A stretch of DNA of 64,000 nt from NCBI RefSeq assembly GCF_017742835.1, contig NZ_CP072392.1, positions 1,286 through 65,285 of the forward strand. The letters are read 5' to 3'. Under the pieces are notes generated by a model. That model was not told the origin of the DNA. It ran no database searches and saw nothing but the letters and a program-made list of their open reading frames with translations. A program made the position numbers and the translations under genes. The first letter of the stretch is position 1. The number at the start of each line of letters is the position of its first letter. Of this stretch, positions 17,711-27,043 are shown piece after piece. This stretch comes from Aquabacter sp. L1I39. GTDB lineage: Bacteria; Pseudomonadota; Alphaproteobacteria; Rhizobiales; Xanthobacteraceae.

Positions 17711-19243
17711 TCAGGCGGCGGCGCGGATTCGGTCAGCGAGGGCGCGATAGGCGAGCGCCTCCGCCAGATGCTGGCGGCCCAGCGTCTCGGCCCCGGCGAG
17801 ATCCGCAAGCGTCCGCGCCACCTTCAGCACCCGATGATAGCCCCGCGCCGACAGGTTCATGGCCTGCGAGGCATCGCGCAGCAAAGTTAGGGCCGGTCCA
17901 TCCGGCACTGCCACCTGATCTAACAGCGGGCCGGAGGCGTGGGCATTCATCGACACGTCCGGGCGGCCCAGCGCTGCATAGCGCTCGCGTTGCACGGCGC
18001 GGGCATTGGCGACGCGGGCCGCAACGTCGCGCGAGCTTTCCGAAGGGGCAGGAGAGACCAGGTCGCTCGCCCGCACCGCCGGTACTTCCAGGTGAATGTC
18101 GATGCGATCCATGAACGGACCCGAGAGGCGCGCCTGATATTCGTCAGCGCAGCGCGGGCCGCGCTTGCAGGTAAAGCCGGGCTCGCCCGCGCGCCCACAC
18201 CGGCAGGGATTCATGGCCGCCACCAATTGGAACCGCGCGGGATAGCTCACGCGATGGTTCGCCCGCGCGATCAGAACCTCCCCGGTTTCCAGGGGCTGGC
18301 GCAGGGAATCGAGGACCTGGGGCGAGAATTCCGGCAATTCGTCCAGGAACAGCACGCCGTGATGGGCGAGCGACACCTCGCCCGGCCGCGCCTTCATGCC
18401 CCCGCCCACCATGGCGGCCATGCTGGCGGAATGGTGGGGCGCGCGAAACGGGCGCCGGTCCATCAGGGCGCCGTCCTCGATGGCGCCGGCCACCGAGGCG
18501 ATCATGGACACGTCGAGCATTTCGGCGGGCGAAAGCGGCGGCAGGATGGAGGGCAGGCGCTGGGCCAGCATGGACTTGCCGGCGCCGGGCGGGCCCACAT
18601 AGAGGAGATTGTGACCGCCGGCTGCCGCCACTTCCAGCGCCCGGCGGGCGGTTTCCTGCCCCTTCACGTCCTTCAGGTCCGGAAGGCCCTGGACGCCCGA
18701 GCGCATGCGCGGGTCCGGCCGGGACAGGATCTGACGGCCGGTGACGTGATTGGCGAACTGGATCAGGCTGTCAGGGGCGAGGATCGCCATGTCCGGGCTG
18801 GCCCAGGCCGCTTCTGCGCCGCAGGCGGCGGGGCAGACCAGGCCATGGCCGCGCGCATTGGCGCCGATGGCCGCCGGCAGCACGCCCGCCACCGCCGCGA
18901 TGGTGCCGTCGAGGCCCAGTTCCCCCACCACCGTGAAGCCGGAAAGGCTATCGGAAGGGATGGCGCCAATGGCCGCCATCAAGCCAAGCGCGATGGGCAG
19001 GTCATAGTGGGAGCCTTCCTTGGGCAAATCGGCGGGGGCGAGGTTCACGGTGATGCGCCGCGCCGGCAAGGCAAGGCCGGAGGCGATGAGGGCGGCGCGC
19101 ACACGTTCCTTGGCCTCGGTCACCGCCTTGTCGGGAAGACCTACAATGGTGAAGGCGGGCAATCCCGCCGCCACATGCACCTGCACGTCCACGGGCCGCG
19201 CGTCCACGCCCGCGAAGGCCACCGTCGCTACCCGCTGGATCAC
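17711..19243 (-). CDS. YifB family Mg-chelatase-like AAA+ ATPase (ComM)
   Basis: A 510-residue AAA+ protein. It has an N-terminal Lon-protease-like fold (about residues 20-140, VHVAAGLPAFTIVGLPDKAV), then the chelatase ATPase core with Walker A GPPGAGKS near residue 225, Walker B LFLDELPEF, and a C-terminal Mg_chelatase_C domain. A CRCG/FTCKRGPRC Cys cluster near 365 could bind zinc. ComM-type proteins act as a branch-migration helicase in DNA integration. The start is the GTG at 19243 (VIQRVATVAFAG), the usual N-terminus; the extra codons to 19273 look untranslated. Confidence 0.92.
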   Translation of the reverse strand: MIQRVATVAFAGVDARPVDVQVHVAAGLPAFTIVGLPDKAVTEAKERVRAALIASGLALPARRITVNLAPADLPKEGSHYDLPIALGLMAAIGAIPSDSLSGFTVVGELGLDGTIAAVAGVLPAAIGANARGHGLVCPAACGAEAAWASPDMAILAPDSLIQFANHVTGRQILSRPDPRMRSGVQGLPDLKDVKGQETARRALEVAAAGGHNLLYVGPPGAGKSMLAQRLPSILPPLSPAEMLDVSMIASVAGAIEDGALMDRRPFRAPHHSASMAAMVGGGMKARPGEVSLAHHGVLFLDELPEFSPQVLDSLRQPLETGEVLIARANHRVSYPARFQLVAAMNPCRCGRAGEPGFTCKRGPRCADEYQARLSGPFMDRIDIHLEVPAVRASDLVSPAPSESSRDVAARVANARAVQRERYAALGRPDVSMNAHASGPLLDQVAVPDGPALTLLRDASQAMNLSARGYHRVLKVARTLADLAGAETLGRQHLAEALAYRALADRIRAAA

Positions 19244-19493
19244 GCCCCCCTCCCGTCCGTGCCCACATCCCAAGGTTGCTCAGCGTAACCCGCCACCGCC
19301 CGCGACACAAGAACGAAATGGGAACGTTGGTCATTCGCAGGGCTGCGGCAGCCCATCGTGGTGGCACGATGAGTGGCCCTGCGCATGGCGGATGTGGGAG
19401 GTGTGCGGCGCCGGTGCTTGCCCCCGTCCCGGAACGGGCGCATGAGGGACATTGCCTTAATCACGCAATGAAAACGGCGTCCGGGAGATCACC

Positions 19494-20276
19494 ATGAGCA
19501 CGAACAGCGCCGATGTCCGCGGCATCCAGGCCCTGGTGGAAAGCCAGTTCGGCCCCCAGGCGGCGGCCTATGTGACCAGCGCGGTCCATGCTAGCGGCGA
19601 GGATTTGTCGGCGCTGGCCCAGGCGGTGGAGGGCAAGGCTTTTGGCGCCGCGCTGGACCTGGGCTGCGGTGGCGGCCATGTGAGCTTCACCCTCGCCCCC
19701 CATGTGGGCCAGGTGACGGCCTATGACCTCTCCTCCGACATGCTGGGCGCGGTGGCGGCCGAGGCGGGCCGGCGCGGGCTTTTGAACATCACCACGCAGG
19801 TGGGCTTTGCCGAGGCGCTGCCCTTCTCCGACGGCGCCTTCGATCTCGTCGCCTCCCGCTACAGCGCCCATCACTGGTCGGACGTGCCGGCGGGCCTCGC
19901 CGAGGCGCACCGCGTGCTGAAGCCCGGCGGCACCGCCATCTTCATGGATGCGGTGGCACCCGCCCATCCGCTGCTGGACACCTTCCTCCAGGCGGTGGAA
20001 TTGCTGCGCGACCCCTCCCATGTGCGCGACTATTCGGTGGCCCAGTGGAAGGCCATGGCGGAGCAGGCGGGCTTCAAGGTGAAGCGTGTGGAAGCCCGGC
20101 GCATCCGGCTGGAATTCCAGCCCTGGGTCACGCGCATCCGCACGGACGCGCTCCATGTGGACGCCATCCGCTCGCTCCAGGCCCTGGCGGCGGACCTGGT
20201 GCGCGATCACTTCGCCATCGAGGAGGACGGCTCCTTCATGCTGGACAATGCCAGCCTGACGCTCTCGCGCGCCTGA
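19494..20276 (+). CDS. Class I SAM-dependent methyltransferase
   Basis: A 260-residue Methyltransf_11-type enzyme. SAM-binding motif I is LDLGCGGGHVS near residue 57, motif II is VTAYDLSSDML, and motif IV/post-I is FDLVASRYSAHHW. It resembles UbiE/BioC-like small-molecule methyltransferases and YcgJ-type proteins. GGGAGATCACC precedes the ATG as a ribosome binding site. Its stop is six bases from the convergent stop of the PHA-related gene. The substrate is unknown. Confidence 0.87.
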   Translation: MSTNSADVRGIQALVESQFGPQAAAYVTSAVHASGEDLSALAQAVEGKAFGAALDLGCGGGHVSFTLAPHVGQVTAYDLSSDMLGAVAAEAGRRGLLNITTQVGFAEALPFSDGAFDLVASRYSAHHWSDVPAGLAEAHRVLKPGGTAIFMDAVAPAHPLLDTFLQAVELLRDPSHVRDYSVAQWKAMAEQAGFKVKRVEARRIRLEFQPWVTRIRTDALHVDAIRSLQALAADLVRDHFAIEEDGSFMLDNASLTLSRA

Positions 20277-20282
20277 CGGAGC

Positions 20283-20597
20283 CTAGCTCTTCTTCTCCAG
20301 GAGCAGGTGGCCCTGCTTCTGGATCATGTCCTTGGCCTTCTGCGCCATCATCTGGAGGAACCAGGGCAGTTCCACGCTCAGATGCACGGCATCCTCTGCC
20401 ACGTTCATCTCGCCCTGCGCCTTCTGGCCGAGCACGGCGATGCGGAAGGCGAGGTGACTGTCGGTCCAGGTCTCTTCCTCCACCACCAGCTTGTCGGCGA
20501 AGCGACCGCGCACGGAGGTGAGGCCCTTCTGGAGGCGCCGTGTGGCCTCGTCCTTGCCGAGGCGGTGGGGGATGGAGACGGTGAGCGGTTGGGCCAT
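20283..20597 (-). CDS. Polyhydroxyalkanoic acid system family protein
   Basis: A 104-residue protein of the PHA_gran_rgn family. It starts with the family-like SIPHRLGKDEATRRL and continues as an alpha/beta fold. Family members are named from genes near polyhydroxyalkanoate granule loci; no activity is established. No other PHA gene is visible in this window, so the name comes from sequence family only. It lies 83 bases from the gshB stop, on the same strand, but not clearly in one operon. Confidence 0.8.
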   Translation of the reverse strand: MAQPLTVSIPHRLGKDEATRRLQKGLTSVRGRFADKLVVEEETWTDSHLAFRIAVLGQKAQGEMNVAEDAVHLSVELPWFLQMMAQKAKDMIQKQGHLLLEKKS

Positions 20598-20680
20598 GCT
20601 TCAGCTTTCCATGCGGGCGCCCTGCTGCGCGCTTGAACAACGCGCGGGCGCCGGTCCGGTTCAGGGGGCGATGGGGCGGC

Positions 20681-21628
20681 TCAGGCCGCCCGGCGCTTGT
20701 CCTCGATATTGTCCCAGATCTGCGCGGCGATGTCGGGGCCGCCCAGGCGCTTGATGGCGCGCAGGCCCGTGGGGGAGGTGACGTTAATCTCGGTGAGGTT
20801 GCCGGCGATCACGTCGATGCCCACGAACAAAAGCCCCCGCTCGCGCAGGGCCGGGCCGATGCGGGCGCAGATTTCCAGCTCGCGGTCGGTGAGGTCGGTG
20901 GGCCGGGCGGCGCCGCCGCGCACCATGTTGGAGCGCAGGTCGCCCTCGGAGGGCACGCGGTTCACCGCGCCCGCCGCCTCGCCATCCACCAGGATGATGC
21001 GCTTGTCGCCATGCTTCACCTCGGGCAGGAAGCGCTGGATCACCCAGGGCTCGCGGAAGGTGGCGGCGAAGAAGTCATAGAGCGAGCCGAAATTCAGGTC
21101 ATCGGCCGTCAGGCGGAAGACGGCGGCCCCGCCATTGCCATAAAGCGGCTTCATCACCACGTCGCCAAACTCGGCCCGGAACGCCTTGATCTCGGCAAGG
21201 TCGCGCGTGATCAGGGTGGGCGGCATCAGATCCGGGAAGTGGGTGACGAAGATCTTCTCCGGCGCGTTGCGCACATGAGCGGGATCGTTCACCACCAGGG
21301 TCTTGGGGTGGATGCGCTCCAGCAAGTGCGTGGTGGTCACATAGGCCATGTCGAAGGGCGGATCCTGGCGCAGCAGCACCACGTCATAATCGGAGAGCGC
21401 CACCCGGCGTTTCTCGCCCAGTTGGAAATGGGCGCCGGCCTCGTCCTTGACCGTCAGCGGCTCGACGGTGGCGTACACCGTGCCGTCGCGCATGGCCAAT
21501 TGGTCGGGCGTATAGTGGACGAGGCTGTGGCCGCGCTTCTGGGCTTCCAGCAGCAAGGCGAAGGTGGAATCGCCGGCGATGTTGATGCGGGCGATATGGT
21601 CCATCTGGACCGCGACCTGAAGGGTCAT
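20681..21628 (-). CDS. gshB: Glutathione synthase
   Basis: A 315-residue ATP-grasp enzyme that joins gamma-glutamylcysteine and glycine. The N-terminal prokaryotic glutathione-synthase domain ([14 protein letters not shown]) and the ATP-grasp blocks [31 protein letters not shown] and [21 protein letters not shown] are all present and full length. It follows yraN and rsmI on the same strand, the usual alphaproteobacterial order. Its product supports the nearby glutaredoxin and probably the persulfide dioxygenase. Confidence 0.97.
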   Translation of the reverse strand: MTLQVAVQMDHIARINIAGDSTFALLLEAQKRGHSLVHYTPDQLAMRDGTVYATVEPLTVKDEAGAHFQLGEKRRVALSDYDVVLLRQDPPFDMAYVTTTHLLERIHPKTLVVNDPAHVRNAPEKIFVTHFPDLMPPTLITRDLAEIKAFRAEFGDVVMKPLYGNGGAAVFRLTADDLNFGSLYDFFAATFREPWVIQRFLPEVKHGDKRIILVDGEAAGAVNRVPSEGDLRSNMVRGGAARPTDLTDRELEICARIGPALRERGLLFVGIDVIAGNLTEINVTSPTGLRAIKRLGGPDIAAQIWDNIEDKRRAA

Positions 21629-21717
21629 AAGGGATCTCCGGCGAGCGCCAGGGAGGAAGGTTCCCCCTATCTATAGCCGCGAACCGCCCGCCGCCAGAGC
21701 GGGGGCTTTTCGTCGCT

Positions 21718-22149
21718 TCAGAAGCTCGCGTCGAACGCCCCGGGCACATGTTCCATCTCGCCGGCAGTGGTCATCAGCACCGCGTCGAAGCGCATGTTGA
21801 GGGCGGCAAGCTCGGGATGATCAGCGAGATAGGCTTCGGCGGCGGCGGCGATGCGGCGGCGCTGGCGGGGCAGGAGGGATTCGCCGGCGGTGGCCAGGTC
21901 CGCCCGCACCTTCACCTCGCAGAAGACCAGGAGATCGCCCAGCCGGGCGATGAGGTCCACTTCGCCCGCCTTGGTGCGCACCCGCCGGGCGAGAATCTCG
22001 AAGCCCAGGGCCACCAGGCGCTCCGCCGCCTTGTCCTCCGCCTGGAGCCCACGGGCATAGGTGCGGGCGGCGTGGGCGGTGGTGCGGGCCGGCGAGTGGG
22101 GCGGCTTGGGGCCGGTCGGTTTGGGCGTTGCCGGGCGGCGGTCAGCCAT
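21718..22149 (-). CDS. yraN: YraN family protein (UPF0102, nuclease-like fold)
   Basis: A 143-residue UPF0102 protein with an endonuclease-like core: A-x-LGFEILARRVRTKAGEVDLIA ... LVFCEVKVR, containing the Glu, Asp and ExK residues of the restriction-endonuclease-like superfamily. The Ala/Arg/Pro-rich first ~25 residues are likely disordered. It overlaps the rsmI stop by eight bases, so it is coupled to it. The role is unresolved in the family; DNA or RNA cleavage has been suggested from the fold. Confidence 0.9.
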   Translation of the reverse strand: MADRRPATPKPTGPKPPHSPARTTAHAARTYARGLQAEDKAAERLVALGFEILARRVRTKAGEVDLIARLGDLLVFCEVKVRADLATAGESLLPRQRRRIAAAAEAYLADHPELAALNMRFDAVLMTTAGEMEHVPGAFDASF

Positions 22150-23062
22150 CGCTGTCCTCCGGCCCGCGCGTCAGGGCGAGGGCGCGGGCATAGACGTCGC
22201 GCTTGGGGCGGCCGGTGAGGGCGGTCACGGCGGCCACCGCATCCTTCAGGGAGTGGTCGGCGAGCGCGGTGCGGAGCGCGCTGTCCACGTCCGTATCGCC
22301 GGCGGCCTCTTCCAAGGGCGGGCCAATGACGAGCACGATCTCGCCCTTGGGCGGGCCGGCCTCGGCATAATGGGCGGCAAGTTCGGGGAGCGTGCCCCGG
22401 CGCACTTCCTCGAAGGCCTTGGTCAGTTCCCGGCACACCGCCGCCCGGCGGGCGCCGAGGCCCTCGGCGAGGTCGGCGAGACTTTCGGGCAGGCGGGGGC
22501 CAGTTTCATAAAGGATGAGGGTGGCGGGGAAGGCCTTCAGTTCAGCGATGCGCCCGGCCCGCTGGCCGGCCTTGGGCGGCAGGAAGCCGTCGAACAGGAA
22601 GCGATCCGTGGGGAGGCCCGCCGCCACGAGGGCGGCCAGGAGCGCGGAGGCGCCGGGCAAGGGATGGATGCGGTGGCCGGTCTGCGCGGCCTCCACCACC
22701 AGCTTGAAGCCGGGGTCTGACACGAGTGGCGTGCCGGCGTCGGATATCAGCGCCACCGCCTCGCCGGCCGCAAGGCGGGCCAGCAGGCGGGGGCGCATGC
22801 TGGCGCCATTATGGTCGTGATAGGGCACGAGCGGCGCCTCGATGCCGTAGCGGTCCAAGAGGCGGCGGGACATGCGGGTGTCCTCGCAGGCGATCACGTC
22901 GGCCCCGGCCAGGGTCTCCAGGGCGCGCAGCGTGATGTCGCCCAGATTGCCGATGGGGGTCGCCACCACGTGCAGGCCGGGCGCGAGGCGGGCGGCGGGC
23001 AGGCGGGTGCCGGCGATGACATAGGCGCGCGGACGGTCGGGCGCGGGAGGCGAGGCGTTCAT
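22142..23062 (-). CDS. rsmI: 16S rRNA (cytidine(1402)-2'-O)-methyltransferase
   Basis: A 306-residue tetrapyrrole-methylase-fold enzyme that methylates the 2'-hydroxyl of C1402 in 16S rRNA with SAM. Diagnostic blocks are LHVVATPIGNLGDITLRAL near residue 28, CEDTRMSRRLL, ISDAGTPLVSDPG and FDGFLPPKAGQR. It is the first gene of the rsmI-yraN-gshB run. A PBP-activator-like gene normally faces it directly; here a sulfur module has come between them. Confidence 0.97.
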   Translation of the reverse strand: MNASPPAPDRPRAYVIAGTRLPAARLAPGLHVVATPIGNLGDITLRALETLAGADVIACEDTRMSRRLLDRYGIEAPLVPYHDHNGASMRPRLLARLAAGEAVALISDAGTPLVSDPGFKLVVEAAQTGHRIHPLPGASALLAALVAAGLPTDRFLFDGFLPPKAGQRAGRIAELKAFPATLILYETGPRLPESLADLAEGLGARRAAVCRELTKAFEEVRRGTLPELAAHYAEAGPPKGEIVLVIGPPLEEAAGDTDVDSALRTALADHSLKDAVAAVTALTGRPKRDVYARALALTRGPEDSDG

Positions 23063-23116
23063 GGGCCGCCTTATAGCAGATCCCAGCGCCCGCCCGCCCG
23101 TCCAATCCGCGCCTTC

Positions 23117-24043
23117 TCAGGAGGCGATCTTCTCCACCGGCTCGCCGCTCTTCGTCCTCACCGGGATGGTGAGGTAGTGCACGCCATTGGCCGAGGCCGG
23201 CGGGAACTTGCCGGCGCGGATGTTCACCTGGATGGAGGGCAGGAGCAGCACGGGCGCGGCCAGCTTGGCATCGCGGGTGGTGCGCATGGCGACGAAATCC
23301 TCCTCGCTCACCCCCTCGCGCACATGCACATTGGCGGCGCGCTGCTCGGCCACGCTGGTCTCCCAGGCATAGGTGTCGCGTCCGGGCGCCTTGTAGTCAT
23401 GGCACATGAAGAGGCGGGTTTCCGGCGGCAAGGCCAGCAGCTTGCGGATGGAGCCATAGAGCTGGCGGGCATCGCCGCCGGGGAAGTCGGCGCGGGCGGT
23501 GCCGTAATCGGGCATGAAGAGGGTGTCGCCCACGAACACCGCATCGGTGATCTTGTAGGACACGTCGGCCGGCGTATGGCCGGGCGTATAGAGCACCTCG
23601 GCGGTGAGCGATCCGATGGCGAAGTGCTCTCCGTCCTTGAACAGGTGGTCGAAATCGCTGCCGTCGGTCTTCAGGTCGGTGGCGTTGAAGACCGGCCGGA
23701 AGATGCGCTGCACGTCGACAATGTGGTCGCCGATGCCGATCCGCGCGCCGGTCTTGCCCTTGATATAGGGCGAGCCGGACAGATGGTCCGCATGGGCGTG
23801 GGTCTCCAGCGTCCAGACGATGCGGTAGCCCGCCTCAATGGCGGCGGCGAGGATGGCATCCACCGAGCGCGTGTCCACGGTGCCGGCCTTGTGGTCATAG
23901 TCCAGCACCGGGTCGATCACCGCCGCATCCCCGGTGGCGGGGTCCGCCACCAGATAGCTGATGGTGTTGGTGGGCTCGTCGAAGAAGGCCCGGATCACCG
24001 GCTTTGTCTCAGCGGACATGGCATTCGCGGACATGGCGTTCAT
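23117..24043 (-). CDS. Persulfide-dioxygenase-like MBL-fold hydrolase (Blh/ETHE1 type)
   Basis: A 308-residue metallo-beta-lactamase-fold protein. The HxHxDH motif is THAHADHLSG, followed by YTPGHTPADVSY and GDTLFMPDYGTARADFPGG, the non-heme-iron persulfide dioxygenase pattern. It would oxidise glutathione persulfide to sulfite and glutathione. It is divergent from a TauE/SafE exporter that could remove the sulfite. The start is ambiguous: the ATG at 24043 abuts its GGAG, whereas the in-frame ATG at 24034 has better spacing. The initial NAMSANAMSA segment looks dispensable. Confidence 0.88.
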   Translation of the reverse strand: MNAMSANAMSAETKPVIRAFFDEPTNTISYLVADPATGDAAVIDPVLDYDHKAGTVDTRSVDAILAAAIEAGYRIVWTLETHAHADHLSGSPYIKGKTGARIGIGDHIVDVQRIFRPVFNATDLKTDGSDFDHLFKDGEHFAIGSLTAEVLYTPGHTPADVSYKITDAVFVGDTLFMPDYGTARADFPGGDARQLYGSIRKLLALPPETRLFMCHDYKAPGRDTYAWETSVAEQRAANVHVREGVSEEDFVAMRTTRDAKLAAPVLLLPSIQVNIRAGKFPPASANGVHYLTIPVRTKSGEPVEKIAS

Positions 24044-24135
24044 CTCCTGCTTGCGGGTTGGACGGGGTGGCCGGGCCCGGGTTTTCCCCGGTCCCGCACC
24101 CCGAATGCATTTGACAAAGTTAGCGTGTTTTTTTA

Positions 24136-24161
24136 ATTTAGCAATATATGAAATACTAAAA
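24136..24161. promoter_or_regulatory. AT-rich inverted repeat between persulfide dioxygenase and TauE genes
   Basis: TTTAG (24137-24141) and CTAAA (24156-24160), extended to ATTTAG...CTAAAA, sit within the only AT-rich stretch of the 213-base divergent region. Such a site is typical for ArsR-family persulfide sensors (BigR/SqrR), which control these two gene families elsewhere. No such regulator gene is in the window. Confidence 0.55.
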
Positions 24162-24256
24162 TAAAAGACGCAGATGACCCATTCCCCGTTGCGATGCGCC
24201 GTCCCGGTTCCCGACTTTGCCGCTCGCGCCATCCCCAAGACACAAGGCCTCCGGCC

Positions 24257-25033
24257 ATGATCTCCCTGCTGCAACTGATGCTCGGCCTTTTGGCCGGAAC
24301 GCTGGTTGGCTTTTCCCTGGGCCTGGTGGGTGGGGGAGGGTCGGTGCTGGCGGTGCCGCTTCTCGTCTATTTCGTCGGCCTCCATGATCCGCATCTGGCC
24401 ATCGGCACCAGCGCCGTGGCGGTGACGGTGAATGCGGCGCTCTCGTTGGCTGCCTATGCCCGCGCGGGACAGGTGAAGTGGCCGTGCTCGCTGACCTTCG
24501 CCACCGCCGGCATCCTCGGCGCCTTCGTCGGTTCCACCCTGGGCAAGGCCACCAATGGGCAGCACCTGCTCGCCTTGTTCGCAGTGGTGATGATGGTCAT
24601 CGCCCTCGTCATGCTGAAACGCCGGGGCGCGGCCGGAGATCCGGCGGTGCGGCTGTCGCGGGAATCGTTTCCGCGCGTGGTGGGGGTCGGCATGGGGAGC
24701 GGGGCGCTCTCCGGCTTCTTCGGCATTGGTGGCGGCTTCCTGATCGTGCCGGGGCTCGTCATCTCCACCGGCATGCCCATGCTGAATGCGGTGGGCTCCT
24801 CTCTGGTGGCGGTGACCGCCTTCGGCCTGACCACCTCCGCCAATTATGCCCTGTCGGGCCTCGTCTCCTGGCCACTGGCGGCCATGGTTGTGGGCGGCGG
24901 CACGGCGGGAAGCCTCGTCGGCATGCGCCTGTCCAAGGTGCTGGCGGGTCAGAAGGGCCGGCTGAACGTGGCCTTCGCCGTCATCGTCTTCTCGGTGGGC
25001 CTTTATGTGCTGGCGCGCAGCCTGATCGGCTGA
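24257..25033 (+). CDS. Sulfite exporter TauE/SafE family protein
   Basis: A 258-residue inner-membrane protein with about eight helices. Two internal repeats each carry the family's Gly-rich signature (GLVGGGGSVLAVPLLVYFVG and FGIGGGFLIVPGLV). TauE/SafE proteins move sulfite, sulfoacetate or other organosulfur anions out of the cell. Divergence from a persulfide dioxygenase points to export of sulfite made by that enzyme. The ATG at 24257 begins at the first helix; the frame upstream to 24194 encodes a basic, non-conserved lead and is rejected. Confidence 0.88.
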   Translation: MISLLQLMLGLLAGTLVGFSLGLVGGGGSVLAVPLLVYFVGLHDPHLAIGTSAVAVTVNAALSLAAYARAGQVKWPCSLTFATAGILGAFVGSTLGKATNGQHLLALFAVVMMVIALVMLKRRGAAGDPAVRLSRESFPRVVGVGMGSGALSGFFGIGGGFLIVPGLVISTGMPMLNAVGSSLVAVTAFGLTTSANYALSGLVSWPLAAMVVGGGTAGSLVGMRLSKVLAGQKGRLNVAFAVIVFSVGLYVLARSLIG

Positions 25034-25132
25034 AGTTGATCGGCGCGCGGCGCCCCTCTCTCGCCAAATGGCCGCAGGGGCGGTATGCGTGGACCCCACG
25101 CACAAGCGCCCCAGCCAGAGGGAGAAGAACGG

Positions 25133-26377
25133 GTGGACGATCTCGCGCATGGTTCGGTTCGCGTCACGCGCGAGGGACTGGACACCGAAAGCCTCTCTTC
25201 TTCCCGCCGCACCTTTCTCATCCGGACGGCGCAACTGGGGGGCTCCGTGGCGAGCGCTGCGCTGCTTGCGGCCTGCGCCGGCGACATGGGCTCCAGGCCC
25301 ACGCCGCCACCCAGCGCCGCCGAACTGGCGGCTCCCGTCGCCGCCCAGCCCATTTCCTCCGGCCCGCCCGTGGCGCTCATCCTGCCTTTGGGCGCCCAGG
25401 GCAATGCGGCGGCGGTGGGCCAGTCCATGCGCAATGCCGCCGAGCTCGCCTTGGCGGAGACCGGTCAGCCGCCCATCACCTTGCTGGTGAAAGATGATGG
25501 CGGCACCAGCCAGGGCGCCCGCGCGGCGGCCGAGGCGGCGGTGAACGAGGGCGCGCGGATCATTCTGGGGCCGCTCTTTGCCCATTCGGTGGGTGCGGCG
25601 GGGCAGGTGGCGCGGGCGCGCGGCATTCCCGTCATCGCCTTTTCCACCGACACCAATGTGGCCACTGCCGGCGTGTATCTCCTGAGCTTCCTGCCACAGA
25701 GCGATGTGGACCGCATCGTCCGCTATTCCGCCTCCCAGGGCCGGCGCTCCTTCATCGGCCTCATTCCCGACAATGCCTATGGTGCGGTGGCGGAAGGCGC
25801 GTTGCAGCAGGCGGCCTCGGCCGCCGGCGGGCGCGTGGTGGCGCTGGAGCGCTATTCCATGGATGCGAACCGCCTCGGCAATGCGGTGCGCAAGGTGGCC
25901 GCCGCCGCCGGGCAGGCGGATGCGGTCTTCATTCCCGACACCGCAGACAATGTGCCCCAGGTGGTGCAGCAATTGGCGGCCGCCGGGGTGGACCTGAAGA
26001 AGGTGCGCCCGCTGGGCACAGGCCTTTGGGACGATCCGCGCCTTTTCTCCAATCCGCAGATGGACGGCGCGCAGTTCGCCGGCGCCGACGCCAATGGCTG
26101 GCGCTCCTTCTCCCAGCGCTATCGCGGTCGCTACGGCACCGATCCCGTGCGCACGGCCACCTTGTCCTATGATGCGGTGTCCCTCGTCTCCGCAATCGTC
26201 CGGTCCCAGGGCGCGGAGGGCCTCACCGACGTGACGCTCACCAACCCTTCCGGCTTCAACGGCGTGGACGGCATCTTCCGCTTCCGCCCCGATGGCACCA
26301 ATGAGCGGGGCCTGGCGGTGATGGAGATCAAGGCCGGCAGCGTCCAGGTGGTGAGCCCGGCGCCGCGCAGCTTCTGA
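25133..26377 (+). CDS. Penicillin-binding protein activator-like lipoprotein (LpoA-type/ABC substrate-binding fold)
   Basis: A 414-residue periplasmic-binding-fold protein of the Peripla_BP_6 family. The N-terminus carries SRRTFLIRT followed by a hydrophobic run and a lipobox LLAAC, so it is probably a lipoprotein, possibly Tat-exported. The two-lobe core runs from VALILPLGAQGNAAAVG to the end. In alphaproteobacteria this gene usually faces rsmI and is annotated as a PBP activator; amino-acid binding is an alternative. The GTG at 25133 was chosen over the ATG at 25085 because GAGGGAG lies eight bases before it. Confidence 0.82.
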   Translation: MDDLAHGSVRVTREGLDTESLSSSRRTFLIRTAQLGGSVASAALLAACAGDMGSRPTPPPSAAELAAPVAAQPISSGPPVALILPLGAQGNAAAVGQSMRNAAELALAETGQPPITLLVKDDGGTSQGARAAAEAAVNEGARIILGPLFAHSVGAAGQVARARGIPVIAFSTDTNVATAGVYLLSFLPQSDVDRIVRYSASQGRRSFIGLIPDNAYGAVAEGALQQAASAAGGRVVALERYSMDANRLGNAVRKVAAAAGQADAVFIPDTADNVPQVVQQLAAAGVDLKKVRPLGTGLWDDPRLFSNPQMDGAQFAGADANGWRSFSQRYRGRYGTDPVRTATLSYDAVSLVSAIVRSQGAEGLTDVTLTNPSGFNGVDGIFRFRPDGTNERGLAVMEIKAGSVQVVSPAPRSF

Positions 26378-26477
26378 GGCGCGATCCATCCGCGGCGGGC
26401 GCGGATCGCTGGGGTTTCCCCTGTTGGTCCTGCGTCCATGCTGGTGCTCCATCCCGCGCCTTTCGCTCCCTCCCGCC

Positions 26478-27043
26478 TTTTGCCCCCTCCCTATCCCTCC
26501 CCCGCTTTGCGGGAGAGGGGACTTTGGTGCGCCCGGTCGGGGCGGTGGCTCTGGCCGCGATGGGCGTCCGTCATCCCAACCTCTCCCCCGGCGGAACCGG
26601 CCCCCTCTCCCGCAAAGCGGGGGAGGGTTGGGGAGGGGGAATGGCGGACGGTGAAGCGTCCTCTTCCCCCAGTCTGCGCCCAGCCGCTGGCTCTTTGCCC
26701 CCTCCCTCTCCCTCCCCCGCGTTGCGGGAGAGGGGACTTTGGTGCGCCCGGTCGGGGCGGTGGCTCTGGCCGCGATGGGCGTCCGTCATCCCAACCTCTC
26801 CCCCGGCGGAACCGGCCCCCTCTCCCGCAAAGCGGGGGAGGGTTGGGGAGGGGGAATGGCGGACGGTGAAGCGTCCTCTTCCCCCAGTCTGCGCCCAGCC
26901 GCTGGCTCTTTGCCCCCTCCCTCTCCCTCCCCCGCGTTGCGGGAGAGGGGACTTTGGTGCGCCCGGTCGGGGCGGTGGCTCTGGCCGCGATGGGCGTCCG
27001 TCATCCCAACCTCTCCCCCGGCGGAACCGGCCCCCTCTCCCGC
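26478..27043. repeat. Tandem repeat, 215-bp period, about 2.6 copies, REP-like hairpins inside
   Basis: The same block recurs with its ACTTTGGTGC landmark at 26521, 26736 and 26951, exactly 215 bases apart, and the copies are nearly identical. Each unit carries two G/C-run hairpins (CCCTCCCCCGC...GCGGGAGAGGG and CCCTCTCCCGC...GCGGGGGAGGG) in opposite orientation. The first copy has TAT where the others have TCT and CGCTTTGCG for CGCGTTGCG. The open frames across it carry Ser/Pro/Arg low-complexity text and are not genes. From 27044 to 27342 nothing else is recognised apart from the next gene's leader. Confidence 0.9.

Noticed and set aside
24044..26452. Long minus-strand frame continuing upstream of the persulfide dioxygenase
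   Set aside because: It runs antisense through TauE and the PBP-activator gene; the real protein begins at 24043 or 24034.
26478..27043. CRISPR array
   Set aside because: Units are 215 bp and contiguous with no unique spacers; there are no cas genes nearby. It is a tandem repeat.
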